Source: Desulfomonilaceae bacterium (GTDB lineage Bacteria; Desulfobacterota; Desulfomonilia; Desulfomonilales; Desulfomonilaceae). From it: a stretch of 64,000 nt of DNA. Where the stretch lies: the NCBI GenBank assembly GCA_041662605.1, contig JBAZSD010000011.1, positions 62,001 through 126,000 on the forward strand. The letters run 5' to 3'. Position numbers and translations under genes: made by a program. Shown here piece by piece: positions 23,711-32,729 of this stretch; position 1 is the first letter of the stretch, and each line of letters starts with the position of its first letter. The notes beneath the pieces are model-generated. The model made no database searches. It was not told the DNA's origin and was given only the letters and a program-made list of their open reading frames with translations.

Positions 23711-24286
23711 TTAGGCATTCGCGTTGGTTTTTGAGACTGAAAATCTGATGTGAAAGGTTGTGCCGACCCCTTCTTTGGTATTGACTGAGATATCACCGCC
23801 CCATTTTTTTACAATTCCGTAGCAGATGGAAAGTCCTAAACCAGTGCCTTTCCCCACAGGTTTGGTGGTAAAAAAGGGGTCGAAAATTCTTGGTAATACA
23901 TAATCCGGTATTCCCGGACCATTGTCGGCAATGTCCACCACTAGATAATCATCCTCTCGTCTGGTTGTGATCTTAATTTCCCCGCCTCTCGATTCAATCT
24001 CATCCAGAGCGTTATTTATAAGGTTCACAAATACCTGTTGGGCTTCTGAAGGCGAAATACGGGTGAACTGCAAGCCATCGGCAAGCTCAGCCTTGATCAT
24101 TTTGGACCCGGACGTGACTCTATGTTCACATAACGTGATGGATTCACTAACTATGTCGTTGATCTTTACCTTCCTGGGGACAGGATCGGTTTTTCGAGCA
24201 AAGCTGAGAAGTTTGTGGGTAATCTGTTTACAACGGGAACCCTGGGCTTTGATTTTGTTCAGTGACTGTTCAAATTCATCCACCAT
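23711..24286 (-). pseudogene. Truncated histidine kinase lacking its H-box
   Basis: 191 residues comprising the second half of a dimerisation domain (KQITHKLLSFARK) and a complete HATPase (N-box NLINNALDEIES, DNGPGIP, KGTGLGLSICYGIVKKWGG). The sensor domain and the phospho-accepting H-box helix are missing. A TAA lies seven codons upstream in frame, and none of the three frames upstream shows an H-box. There is no ribosome-binding site before the ATG. Best read as a degraded kinase, though a stand-alone ATPase fragment cannot be excluded. Confidence 0.6.
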
Positions 24287-24448
24287 CGGGATTGAAGGCC
24301 AAAAGCTTTATAAGATAGTTCTTAGTGAAAACCAGCTCAAGGCTATCGGTTGGTCGAGCATGCGTTTAATTTTGGCCGTTCGAAATTTTACTATATGATG
24401 AGTAGCCTCAATCTTACATGAGCCGGGCAGTTTTATTTCCTGGCATGC

Positions 24449-25480
24449 CTAGAAAATTAGCCCAAAGGTAAGTCCACCACCGATAGCATACTTCGTAGAA
24501 CTGGCTTCAGACGCTGATCCCGACCGGTGAACGCCATTATTTCCGTTGGCGTAATCGAAATCCCCTTCTCCCTTTATGCTCATCCATGTCGCTGAACCCC
24601 ACATTTGCGCTGATAAAGGCGGAGCCACCTTCGGAAGATCGTAAGACGCATTTGCGCTGAGGAACTGTCCTGGCTTGTTGAAGCTGTATTGGAGTTCAAT
24701 CGGGGCTAATTGAGAACTTCTCAGGGCCATTAGAGATTGCGCATAGATTAGTGGAGTGTAAATCACCGAGGCTGTCAACCCGCGATCAACAAACTGCAAC
24801 CCCAGATACGGGGCCCAAGTGTTTATCCAGTAATCAGCTCTCAACGTTTGGTCAGGGAAAGGCCTTGTCCCGGTGCGCGGCTCATTGCATGTGTTGGTGA
24901 AGTGGTCCCACAAGCTGCCGACAAGCAACGAATATCCAGGAGCCAGAGTTATGGAGGCTCCGAATTGGCCTAGGCGATATTGCGTGTTTTCTCCCGTGAA
25001 ATTCACTTCGCTCGGCAAAGCCGTCCCATTTACGCTGGTGGGCAACTGGGCATAAACAGGGTAGGTAGTTGGGATGAATCCCAGGAAGCTTGCGAAGATC
25101 GAAACGCTAGGATTAATTACGGCGTTCACGCCCAAGGTCCATGACCACAAGTAAACGTCTTTGAGTTCCATGTCCATTGATCCAATTTGCAGCGTGTTAT
25201 CCACAGGAAAGACCCGTTCGGTCAATATAGGAAACGAACTGTTCGCCGAAACTCTTTGATAACCAATCTGTACGTAGGGATTGAGTATGACTTTTCCGAG
25301 CGCAAATGAACCTGGCGAAAAGTTCGGTTGGAACAATGATGGGATGGAGTTGGATTCAGGAGGGGGAGCAGAACTGGTCGCAGGGGACACGAGCGCTCCT
25401 TGAATAGAGGACTGGTCAGCTTGCGCGCCATCAATAGAAATAAGCGCAACTAACAAAGAAATCACAACAAGATGTCTCAT
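24449..25480 (-). CDS. Outer-membrane porin-like beta-barrel protein
   Basis: 343 residues starting MRHLVVISLLVALIS, a signal peptide with cleavage after AQA. GGGAGGA is 5 bases before this ATG; a start 36 bases upstream would spoil the signal peptide. The mature part is rich in alternating aromatic/polar segments and ends in GGLTFGLIF with the terminal Phe typical of BAM substrates. It resembles the MetA/'transporter' outer-membrane family. Substrate unknown. Confidence 0.7.
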   Translation of the reverse strand: MRHLVVISLLVALISIDGAQADQSSIQGALVSPATSSAPPPESNSIPSLFQPNFSPGSFALGKVILNPYVQIGYQRVSANSSFPILTERVFPVDNTLQIGSMDMELKDVYLWSWTLGVNAVINPSVSIFASFLGFIPTTYPVYAQLPTSVNGTALPSEVNFTGENTQYRLGQFGASITLAPGYSLLVGSLWDHFTNTCNEPRTGTRPFPDQTLRADYWINTWAPYLGLQFVDRGLTASVIYTPLIYAQSLMALRSSQLAPIELQYSFNKPGQFLSANASYDLPKVAPPLSAQMWGSATWMSIKGEGDFDYANGNNGVHRSGSASEASSTKYAIGGGLTFGLIF

Positions 25481-25783
25481 AACTATCCTCCCATATCCCA
25501 AAACAAAACCTTGCATGTGTTAGTCACATACGGGCTCGAATCACAGACTCAGGCACGGTGGCATAGTTGCATCGAAAGATCTTGAGGGTAATCGTTTCAG
25601 GCCGACCCTCCGTCTATATGGAGCTGAAATTCAAAATCCTTGGATTGAGGGAAATATATATTCAAGCACGTTATGAAACAACAAAAAGTTTGTGCCGACT
25701 GAATTCGCGCAATCTTTCCATGGGCTTGAAAACTTCAATTTAGCGATGTGGATCGCGATTAGCCCGTCCGAGATTAGAGGATT
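25481..25783. other. Intergenic region, no gene seen
   Basis: 303 bases between the porin-like gene and the next minus-strand gene. No coding frame, strong hairpin, sigma-54 site or repeat was recognised. It presumably holds the promoter of the porin-like gene. Confidence 0.5.
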
Positions 25784-26890
25784 CTATTGGGCTTGATCAG
25801 TAATATCAGAATAGGTTTGCGGATTCGGGCTAAAAGGAATGTAATTGAACTTGTTGCCGCCAAAATCCAGTTTCTTTAAATCTATTTTAGTCACTTCCAG
25901 ATTTTCGTAAGTTCTCTGGTACATGACCCTGTTGGTAAGGTCTTTGAACGTGGCGAACTGGGTAGTCTCTGAATTTGTCACTTTTCCGTCCCTAGCCTTT
26001 TCAATGATCAAGCCTTTCGAGATATCGAATGAATTTACAATGTGTTGGGCTAGATTAAGATTTTTCTCAACATCAGGTTGTCGTTCAACGGATTTTACAA
26101 CTAGAGCCAGTCTCACAAAGCGGCTTGGCGGAGTCATGTCTCCTGGAACGCCGAACATTCCGGATCCGTGACCTGTGGGATAAAGTTTTTCGTTGTCAAG
26201 GACTCCTCGGGCCGGTGTTGAGTTTGTCATGCCTATGTACTGGCGCAAATTTGTCATATGCCAAGGGAATTTCGGAGCGTTTGTAAGTATGCCCAATGGG
26301 GCATCGTAGATATTAAGTTTTCCGTCCTCATACTCAATTACAATCATTTTGCCGGTCGCGTCCGATACGGCAAAATGGAGAGGAGGAACCATGTTTAATT
26401 CCTTGACGAAGTCCCCGAAGATTACCACGTTGCGCAGTTCTCTCCTCACTTCATCGACAGTGGAGAAATTTCCTAGAATCCATGGCCCTGTCAACACAAG
26501 ACTCAGAGCTTTGGACTCTTCTCCTGTCTTTACCTCTTGATATTTGGTGTTTGGTTCAAACCACAGTCCTCCAACGGTAAGCCCAACCTCGTTCATACCA
26601 TCAGCTACCGCTCCTTCTGGACCAGCGCCGTAATATCCGACGAAGCCGTATCTAGTTTTCCAGCTTAATCCAGTTTTGCCGTTTGGAGCCTGGCTTTGGA
26701 AACTCATGTTCCGCGGAGAAACAACTATTTTATAATTCAGAGGCACACCAAACTCCATGGTTCTGCTCACCATGATCGAGCCATCTGTAGCCGCCAGGGT
26801 GAACCACATGCAGCACGGCGCTACCTTGGGTCCAGTCAATAGAGCCAAGCTCATAAGAGTTATGCTAAATGCGATGAGGCGCTTTGTCAT
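25784..26890 (-). CDS. Exported choloylglycine-hydrolase-family (linear amide C-N) hydrolase
   Basis: 368 residues with a signal peptide ending near VAP, then C26-C27-MWFTLAATDGSIMVSRTMEFG. In this Ntn-hydrolase family the Cys exposed after processing is the nucleophile; C27 fits C-x2-F...DG...RTM-[ED]. Later family landmarks are GMNEVGLTVGGLWF and LTNAPKFPWHMTNLRQY with its Asn. Members cleave bile-salt amides, penicillin V or acyl-homoserine lactones. Here acyl-homoserine lactones or lipoamides are as plausible as bile salts. No neighbour hints at the substrate. Confidence 0.82.
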   Translation of the reverse strand: MTKRLIAFSITLMSLALLTGPKVAPCCMWFTLAATDGSIMVSRTMEFGVPLNYKIVVSPRNMSFQSQAPNGKTGLSWKTRYGFVGYYGAGPEGAVADGMNEVGLTVGGLWFEPNTKYQEVKTGEESKALSLVLTGPWILGNFSTVDEVRRELRNVVIFGDFVKELNMVPPLHFAVSDATGKMIVIEYEDGKLNIYDAPLGILTNAPKFPWHMTNLRQYIGMTNSTPARGVLDNEKLYPTGHGSGMFGVPGDMTPPSRFVRLALVVKSVERQPDVEKNLNLAQHIVNSFDISKGLIIEKARDGKVTNSETTQFATFKDLTNRVMYQRTYENLEVTKIDLKKLDFGGNKFNYIPFSPNPQTYSDITDQAQ

Positions 26891-27281
26891 GGTGAGTCCC
26901 CTTTCGAAGTTTTTCCAATTCTAGGCTATTGACTTAAACGCCGGAAATTCGGTCCGAGGTAGCAATAACATGGCGTTATTGGCCAAGGAGTCACAGACGC
27001 TATCTTAGTAGGTAACATGCGATCATGAGAAGAGTCAAAAATAAATTTGCAGGCAAGTTGCGAACATGAACAAGCATGAACTGGCCGTTTCTAATTATTG
27101 CGGGCAATAGCGTGGTCATTACTGAGAAATACTGAGAAGTGACTTGATACTGAAGGATGTTGATATCTCCGGATACAATAATATACTGACGCCAATTCCA
27201 AACCAATTGACTTAGGTCAAATACATGTCTCCTAAATCGTTATAAAGTCGTACACAAGACACAAATAGAGGAGCAGAAAAA
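26891..27281. other. Intergenic region upstream of the HPP remnant
   Basis: 391 bases without a convincing gene; a 68-codon minus-strand frame at 27000-27206 has no ribosome-binding site or recognisable product. It contains the CRP/FNR-type box at 27207-27220 and the ribosome-binding site of the following remnant. Confidence 0.5.
27207..27220. promoter_or_regulatory. CRP/FNR-family box
   Basis: TTGAC-TTAG-GTCAA, a perfect inverted repeat of FNR/DNR geometry (TTGAT-N4-ATCAA consensus). It lies 62 bases before the ATG at 27282, with a TATAAA-like element between. This fits a class II anaerobic activator site. Confidence 0.5.
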
Positions 27282-27643
27282 ATGGCGGATACATTTTACA
27301 AGGCGTGCGCTCCCGTCCAGATCTCGGATGATGACATTTTCTCAGCAATGCGTGAGATTTCCGGCTATCTTGATATAACACCTTCCGATTTCAAGGAAAG
27401 CCCTGGTTCGCTGCTGCGATTGCGGTATCTACCGCCATCGCTGTGATGCATCTTACCCGAACCCTCCATCCGCCAGCCGGCGCAACGGCCTTGAACGCCG
27501 TAATAGGCGGGGCCAAAGTCCATCAACTCGGTTTTGTTTATCCGATCCTTCCAGTCGCGTTAGGCGCGTTTATCCTTCTGGCTGTGGCGCTGGTTTTTAA
27601 CAACATACCTAGAAACCGACGTTATCCGGAATTTTGGATTTAG
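27282..27643 (+). pseudogene. HPP-family membrane protein remnant (internal deletion plus frameshift)
   Basis: ATG at 27282 behind GAGGAG opens a frame encoding MADTFYKACAPVQISDDD and a SGYLDITPSDFKE stretch, as at the N terminus of HPP/CBS-type proteins. It then stops after 'LPPSL'. From about 27405 the neighbouring frame continues as PWFAAAIAVSTAIAVMHLTR, the family signature LHPPAGATALNAVIGG and the final helix, ending in RYPEFWI. The middle of the protein is missing and the two parts are out of frame. Intact relatives are membrane proteins implicated in nitrite transport in phototrophs. Both ends being recognisable argues for recent decay. Confidence 0.7.
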
Positions 27644-27710
27644 CATTGAGAGAATTAATTTCGGTAAAAGTTATCTGATGACGCAAGTCACGCCGAGTCA
27701 AAAGCGAAGG

Positions 27711-27755
27711 GTAAATCTCGTATGTTCAGGAGCCAATACACGGCGAGAGATTTAC
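27711..27755. repeat. 9-bp inverted repeat between convergent genes
   Basis: GTAAATCTC (27711-27719) and GAGATTTAC (27747-27755) flank a 27-base loop between the HPP remnant and the end of the efflux operon. It may act as a transcript-end hairpin; no T-run follows. Confidence 0.35.
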
Positions 27756-27764
27756 ATGCTTGGT

Positions 27765-28907
27765 TCAACGCTCAGCCGATTCTTTGATGGGCTCGACCTC
27801 GGCGCCGTCAGCAATCTTGTTTCCCAGATTAATCGCCACCAGCTCACCTTCGTTGAGGCCGGAACCGATTCTCAGAACCTTCCCGTTACTTTCCTGTATC
27901 GAAATTGGCTGAAAGCGTACCCGATTGTCTTGAGTTACGATCGCCACAAATTTCTTTCCATTTCTTATTAATAGAGCCTCCGCAGGAACCTGGGGATATT
28001 CCGGGACGCTGAAACTCAGAGTGACCTGCACAGAACTACCTGCAAGAATTTTGTTCTCCCGATTGTCAACGTCAATCTCGACGAGGAGTGTACGAGTCTT
28101 AAGATTTAGCTCTCCACTAGTTCTCGATACTGCTCCAGATATTCTCGTATCAGGTCGCGCAGCGTCAACGATTATAGCCTTGTCTCCGACCTTGATTGAA
28201 CCAGCGACGCTCTGGTCTGGATATACATATACCCTCAATCTGTCGATCTGGGAGACCGCTACTAAAGGTAGGGCGGATGTTTCGGTCGTGGCCGCGCTCT
28301 GGACCAGTGCGCCTGGATCAGCGTACCTCGCTGTTACAGTTCCATCAAATGGAGCCGTGATTAACTCATATTCTTTTTGGGCTCTGAGCGCTTCCGCTGT
28401 GTTTTTAGCAACCTGGGCAGCCGCTTCTAACCTTTCAGTGTCCTGCCAGGACATGGCCCCTGTCTTGTAAAGACCTCTTGCTCTTTCAGCGTCAGCCTCT
28501 TTGTCTTTTGCGTCGGCCAGAGCGGCTTTGTATTGGCTATTCAGCTCAGGAGACTCGATCACAGCGAGAACTTCTCCTGCCTTTACCCGAGACCCCTTAT
28601 CGACATTTATATCCTTAAGGAACCCGCTGATCTTTGAATACAAAGTTACATTAGCGTATGGGAACGCGTCCCCAACCAGGGAAATTGATCGAGTCGTAGG
28701 AGACTTGGTCACAGGGACAACCCGGACTCGATAACTGGATTTCAAACCGGCAAGCCTTGTCTTGCGCTCTTCGCTAAGGTAGTTGTCCCGAATTTTATAT
28801 TGTGCGACAACGATTGCCAGAGCAACAATGACCACAGCAGCTCCACCAAAAATAAACAGCTTGCCTGCCTTTCCGTTTGACTTCAATTCAGGATTCGAGT
28901 TGCGCAT
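27765..28907 (-). CDS. RND efflux periplasmic adaptor (membrane fusion protein)
   Basis: 380 residues: an N-terminal membrane anchor (~18-40), a split lipoyl/barrel-sandwich domain (VTLYSKISGFLKDINVDKG ... ELITAPFDGTVTARYADPGALV), a helical hairpin (~120-175) and a C-terminal beta-barrel. This is the adaptor that links an inner-membrane RND pump to an outer-membrane channel. Its ATG overlaps the stop of the pump gene (TAATG). No TolC-type channel gene is adjacent, so an unlinked one must be used. Substrate unknown. Confidence 0.88.
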   Translation of the reverse strand: MRNSNPELKSNGKAGKLFIFGGAAVVIVALAIVVAQYKIRDNYLSEERKTRLAGLKSSYRVRVVPVTKSPTTRSISLVGDAFPYANVTLYSKISGFLKDINVDKGSRVKAGEVLAVIESPELNSQYKAALADAKDKEADAERARGLYKTGAMSWQDTERLEAAAQVAKNTAEALRAQKEYELITAPFDGTVTARYADPGALVQSAATTETSALPLVAVSQIDRLRVYVYPDQSVAGSIKVGDKAIIVDAARPDTRISGAVSRTSGELNLKTRTLLVEIDVDNRENKILAGSSVQVTLSFSVPEYPQVPAEALLIRNGKKFVAIVTQDNRVRFQPISIQESNGKVLRIGSGLNEGELVAINLGNKIADGAEVEPIKESAER

Positions 28908-31900
28908 TAAAGTTTACCGGACCACTTTTCTCCCCGTTCTTCAGCCAGGAACCTTCTTTCCAGTATTTGCTTTGTGGGAAGATCCTTTCGCAACAGGGAG
29001 TAGATAACGGGCACCAGGAAAAGAGTCGCGACCGTGGCCACCAGAAGACCTCCGATTACCGCTCTTCCCAACGGCGCATTTTGTTCGCCGGCCTCGCCTA
29101 GGGCCAAGGCCATCGGGAGCATTCCCAAAATCATCGCAAGAGCAGTCATCAAGACCGGCCTCAGCCGTGTTTTACCGGCTTCCAGAGCGGCCTGACCAGG
29201 AGACGCTCTGCCCTCGAGACGATAGTCGTTAGCGAAACTTACCAACAAAATAGAATTCGACGTAGCCACACCTACGGCCATAATCGAACCCATTAAAGAC
29301 TCTACGTTAATGGTCGTCCCGGTAAGAGTGAGAATCCAGAGGATGCCGACCAGGGCTCCAGGGACGGCCATGATGATGATAAAAGGATCCAGCCAGGATT
29401 GAAACAACACAACCATTAGCAGATAAACGAATAATACCGCAAGAATCAAACCCATCCCCAGACTCTTGAAGGATCGTTCCATTACTTCATACTGGCCGCG
29501 AAGAGCTATGCGTGTCCCAGGTGGAAGCGTCCCCAATTCTTCGATCTTTTTCTGGATGTCTCTGGCTACAGAACCTAGATCCCTACCTTCCACATTAGCG
29601 TCGACGTTCAGCACCCGTTGAACGGTATAATGGGAAATGTTTTCTGGGGTTACACTGTGGGTTATGGTCCCGACATTCGCCAACGTCTGGGCTGGTATTG
29701 TAGGAACAGCAGTTGGAGCGGGCAGAGTCGACGGAGTGACCAGGTCTCCGGGCGAAAGTGGAGGCGTTAGTGGAATGGAGTTAAGATCATCTATGGATGA
29801 AACCAGCTTGATGGGCATCTGGACGACAACATTGTAATTGACGTTGTTATCTGGATTTACATAAAAAGATGGGGCTACAAGAATACTTGAGGAAAGAGAA
29901 ATCAGAACGCTATTGGCCACATCTCGTTCAGTCAAACCCAGTTTGGCGGCAAGAGTCCTATCTACGTCGACCTGTAGTGAGGGATAATCCAGGACCTGGT
30001 TGATATGAACATCAGTAGCTCCTGGGATCTCCATCATGGCATCACGCAATTTGTTCGCGTACCCGTACGATCGGGCTAGGTCGAGGCTCTCTATCTGGAC
30101 GTCAATTGGAGACGGCGCTCCGAAGTTTAACACCTGTGTAACAATGTCAGCGGGCTGAAAATAGAATGTTGAGTCGGGAAAATCATGTGACAGAACCTTT
30201 CTCAATGCGTCAGTATAATGGATAGTTGGTTGATGTCCCGGTTTTAACGCGATTAGGATGTCGGCGTCCATGCCACCTATGTTGTCTGTTTGAACGAAGC
30301 CTAGATTATAAAATATCGGGACCCCAATCATGACATTTATCGTGTCTATCTCATCAGGCGGGATTACCTCACGAATCCGTTTTTCCACACGGGAGACAAT
30401 ACGGTCGGTTTCCTCAATTCGGGTGCCGATTGGGGCGCGAAAATGAAGCTTCATCATGCCGGCGTCGACGCTAGGGAAGAAATCGGTCCCTACAATTGTG
30501 ATCAGAGGCAAACTAATAATGACCAGCAGTCCAGACAATACGAGAGTGTAAATCCTGTGACGTAGAACTGTTTCCAGAGCGCTGCTGTACCTCGCCTGAA
30601 GCTTCTCAAACCCACGATCTCTCCAGTGGTTCAATCTTCCGATGATTCGAGAAAAAGCGCCGACTGTCCGCGCCGGTATCTCTGGGTTGGACGATTCATT
30701 ATGCTCACCGGTCATCAGCATTCTGGCAAGCGTAGGCACCAATGTCCTGGAGAGCACGTAAGAAGCCACCATGGCCATAACGACGGCTAAGGCCAGTGGA
30801 GTAAAAAGGTATTTTGCAGGACCGTAAAGCAAGACTACAGGGAAAAATACCACACATACCGCCAACGTGGCTACGATGGCCGGGACCGCCACCTGTCGCG
30901 CTCCATCAAGAATCGCCACGGTCGCAGGTTTCCCCATACGCAAGTTCCTGGTTATGTTTTCTACCTCAACGGTAGCGTCGTCAACCAGCATACCTATTGC
31001 CAGGGCGAGCCCGCCCAGAGTCATGATGTTGATGCTATGGCCGAGGAGATTGAGTCCTACTATTGACGTCAGTATGGACAGTGGTATGGAAATGATCACG
31101 ATGATCATGGTGCGCAGGCTTCCAAGAAAAACCAGGATCATGAGTGAAACCAGGATCGAAGCAAGAAGAGCCTCACGAACAACCCCCTCAATCGCAGCTC
31201 TGACAAACAGGGACTGATCGAAGTCCAATTTGATTTCGAGGCCTTCCGGGGCAACCTCCTTGATCAATGGTAAGACATCCTTGGTAGCCTGAACCACGGC
31301 CAACGTGGAAGCGTCGGAATGTTTTAAAATCGCTAGATATGTCGCCTTCTCGCCGTTTACTCTTACAATGTTGGTCTGCTCCGCATAACTGTCTGTGACA
31401 GTCGCCACGTCTCCGAGATACACGACGGCGTCGCCGACAATCTTTATAGGGATGCGGTTGAACTCCTCCAGCAACGCGGGACTTGAATTGATGAGAACGT
31501 TGTATTCAAGCTCGCCTATGCGAGCCGTACCTGCAGGAAGTATGACGTTTGACGATTGAAGCGCACTGACTACGTCCGCGGGAGACAGGCTCCGGGAAGC
31601 CAGAGCGTTCGGATCAATGTCGACCTTGATATCGCGAACTTTCCCTCCGAATGGAGCAGGAGTAGACAGGCCCGGTATTGTAAAAAGCCTTACTCTGATG
31701 AAGTTTAATCCATAGTCGAAAACTTTTTCTTCAGAAAGAGTCTGACTGGAAACTGTCAGTTGGGCCACAGGGACGTTGGACGCGTTAAACTGGATTATGA
31801 TGGGTGGTTGAATACCTGGAGGGGCTATTCTCAAAAGTGTATTTGAAACTGACGAAACCTGAGCGATGGCCGTCCCTATTTCACTGCCGGGGTAAAAATA

Positions 31901-32182
31901 TAGCTTTATTAGACCTATGCTGGGGATACACTGGGATTCTATCCGCTGAATGCCGTTTACCGTGGTGGAATAAGCCCGCTCACTTATAAGGACAATTCGT
32001 CGTTCCATGTCTTCCGGGGAAAGTCCCGGATAATTCCAGACGACCACTACCACAGGTATGTCAATTACTGGGAAAATGTCCACCTGCATTCTGCTGAGCG
32101 AAAGGACCCCCAAAACAAAAATCAGTGTCGACATGACAGCAACGGTGTATGGACGGCGTAAAGCAAGACGGACTATCCACAT
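28907..32182 (-). CDS. RND efflux pump permease (HAE1/AcrB family)
   Basis: 1091 residues with the twelve-helix RND layout: helix ~12-30, large periplasmic domain, helices ~335-470, helix ~540-560, second periplasmic domain, helices ~880-1060. The proton-relay acidic pair sits in GLALAIGMLVDDATVEVENI. A Pro-rich insert (~TPPLSPGDLVTPSTLPAPT, residues ~775-800) in the second periplasmic domain is unusual. Pump first, adaptor second is the reverse of the acrAB order. Heavy-metal CusA features (Met triads) were not noticed, so a drug or small-molecule exporter is favoured. Confidence 0.9.
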   Translation of the reverse strand: MWIVRLALRRPYTVAVMSTLIFVLGVLSLSRMQVDIFPVIDIPVVVVVWNYPGLSPEDMERRIVLISERAYSTTVNGIQRIESQCIPSIGLIKLYFYPGSEIGTAIAQVSSVSNTLLRIAPPGIQPPIIIQFNASNVPVAQLTVSSQTLSEEKVFDYGLNFIRVRLFTIPGLSTPAPFGGKVRDIKVDIDPNALASRSLSPADVVSALQSSNVILPAGTARIGELEYNVLINSSPALLEEFNRIPIKIVGDAVVYLGDVATVTDSYAEQTNIVRVNGEKATYLAILKHSDASTLAVVQATKDVLPLIKEVAPEGLEIKLDFDQSLFVRAAIEGVVREALLASILVSLMILVFLGSLRTMIIVIISIPLSILTSIVGLNLLGHSINIMTLGGLALAIGMLVDDATVEVENITRNLRMGKPATVAILDGARQVAVPAIVATLAVCVVFFPVVLLYGPAKYLFTPLALAVVMAMVASYVLSRTLVPTLARMLMTGEHNESSNPEIPARTVGAFSRIIGRLNHWRDRGFEKLQARYSSALETVLRHRIYTLVLSGLLVIISLPLITIVGTDFFPSVDAGMMKLHFRAPIGTRIEETDRIVSRVEKRIREVIPPDEIDTINVMIGVPIFYNLGFVQTDNIGGMDADILIALKPGHQPTIHYTDALRKVLSHDFPDSTFYFQPADIVTQVLNFGAPSPIDVQIESLDLARSYGYANKLRDAMMEIPGATDVHINQVLDYPSLQVDVDRTLAAKLGLTERDVANSVLISLSSSILVAPSFYVNPDNNVNYNVVVQMPIKLVSSIDDLNSIPLTPPLSPGDLVTPSTLPAPTAVPTIPAQTLANVGTITHSVTPENISHYTVQRVLNVDANVEGRDLGSVARDIQKKIEELGTLPPGTRIALRGQYEVMERSFKSLGMGLILAVLFVYLLMVVLFQSWLDPFIIIMAVPGALVGILWILTLTGTTINVESLMGSIMAVGVATSNSILLVSFANDYRLEGRASPGQAALEAGKTRLRPVLMTALAMILGMLPMALALGEAGEQNAPLGRAVIGGLLVATVATLFLVPVIYSLLRKDLPTKQILERRFLAEERGEKWSGKL

Positions 32183-32527
32183 AAACTAGACTCCCGTTAA
32201 AATCTCCCGGGTCCACTAACCGCAGGAACTGCGCTAAGAGTTCATAATTGAGGAAGGGCGTCGCCTATAGGTCTTGGAACGACTGAATAGCATTCTTATC
32301 TATTAATTATAGCGCGGGCTTGCCCGTTGCGCCAGTAGCGTCTTTGAGAGCAAACAAATCAGTTAGGAAAAAACGTGGTAATCAAATTAGACGAATCAGG
32401 AACAGAACTTCGGAAGGTCTAAACGCAGTTACATAATGAACAGAAGAAAACGAGCGCTGTTATCGAAGCCGGACGAAGTTGCGATGAGGAGACTTGTCGT
32501 TTATCTCCCCATCGCAATCATCAATCG
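32183..32527. other. Intergenic region between efflux operon and YeiH operon
   Basis: 345 bases upstream of the RND gene and downstream of the 56-residue membrane protein. No gene seen. It holds the long hairpin at 32479-32517 and a short GC repeat CGGGC-TT-GCCCG near 32320. Confidence 0.5.
32479..32517 (-). terminator. Long hairpin at the end of the YeiH operon
   Basis: TTGCGATGAGGAGA and TCTCCCCATCGCAA form a 14-bp stem with one mismatch and an 11-base loop, 11 bases past the stop at 32528. There is no T-run on the minus strand, so termination may need Rho, or the hairpin may stabilise the 3' end. Confidence 0.5.
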
Positions 32528-32698
32528 CTAGTGGAATACTCCAAAAGCAAAAACGAAGATGACCAGCAATACAATTCCTAGAGTCAATGATGAAAAAATC
32601 AGCTTCTTTTCGATCGGCAGGAGATCATGCCATTCTTCCGGCCCCATTGCCCCCGCGTTTTCCGCTGTCTTCGCTGTGTTTGTTCTTTCTTGCGCCAT
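32528..32698 (-). CDS. 56-residue single-span membrane protein in the YeiH operon
   Basis: Begins MAQERTNTAKTAENAGAMG, then PEEWHDLLPIEKKLIFSS, and ends in a hydrophobic helix (LGIVLLVIFVFAFGVFH). A purine-rich AGGCGAGTGAAG precedes the ATG. It starts 32 bases after the transporter stop on the same strand, ahead of a hairpin, so it is the operon's last gene. Size and placement suggest a small transporter-associated subunit. I do not recognise the family. Confidence 0.65.
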   Translation of the reverse strand: MAQERTNTAKTAENAGAMGPEEWHDLLPIEKKLIFSSLTLGIVLLVIFVFAFGVFH

Positions 32699-32729
32699 AT
32701 CTTCACTCGCCTTTCTTAGGAAGTTTCAA

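Noticed and set aside
27000..27206. 68-codon minus-strand frame between the hydrolase gene and the HPP remnant
   Set aside because: No ribosome-binding site, no recognisable product, AT-rich spacer.
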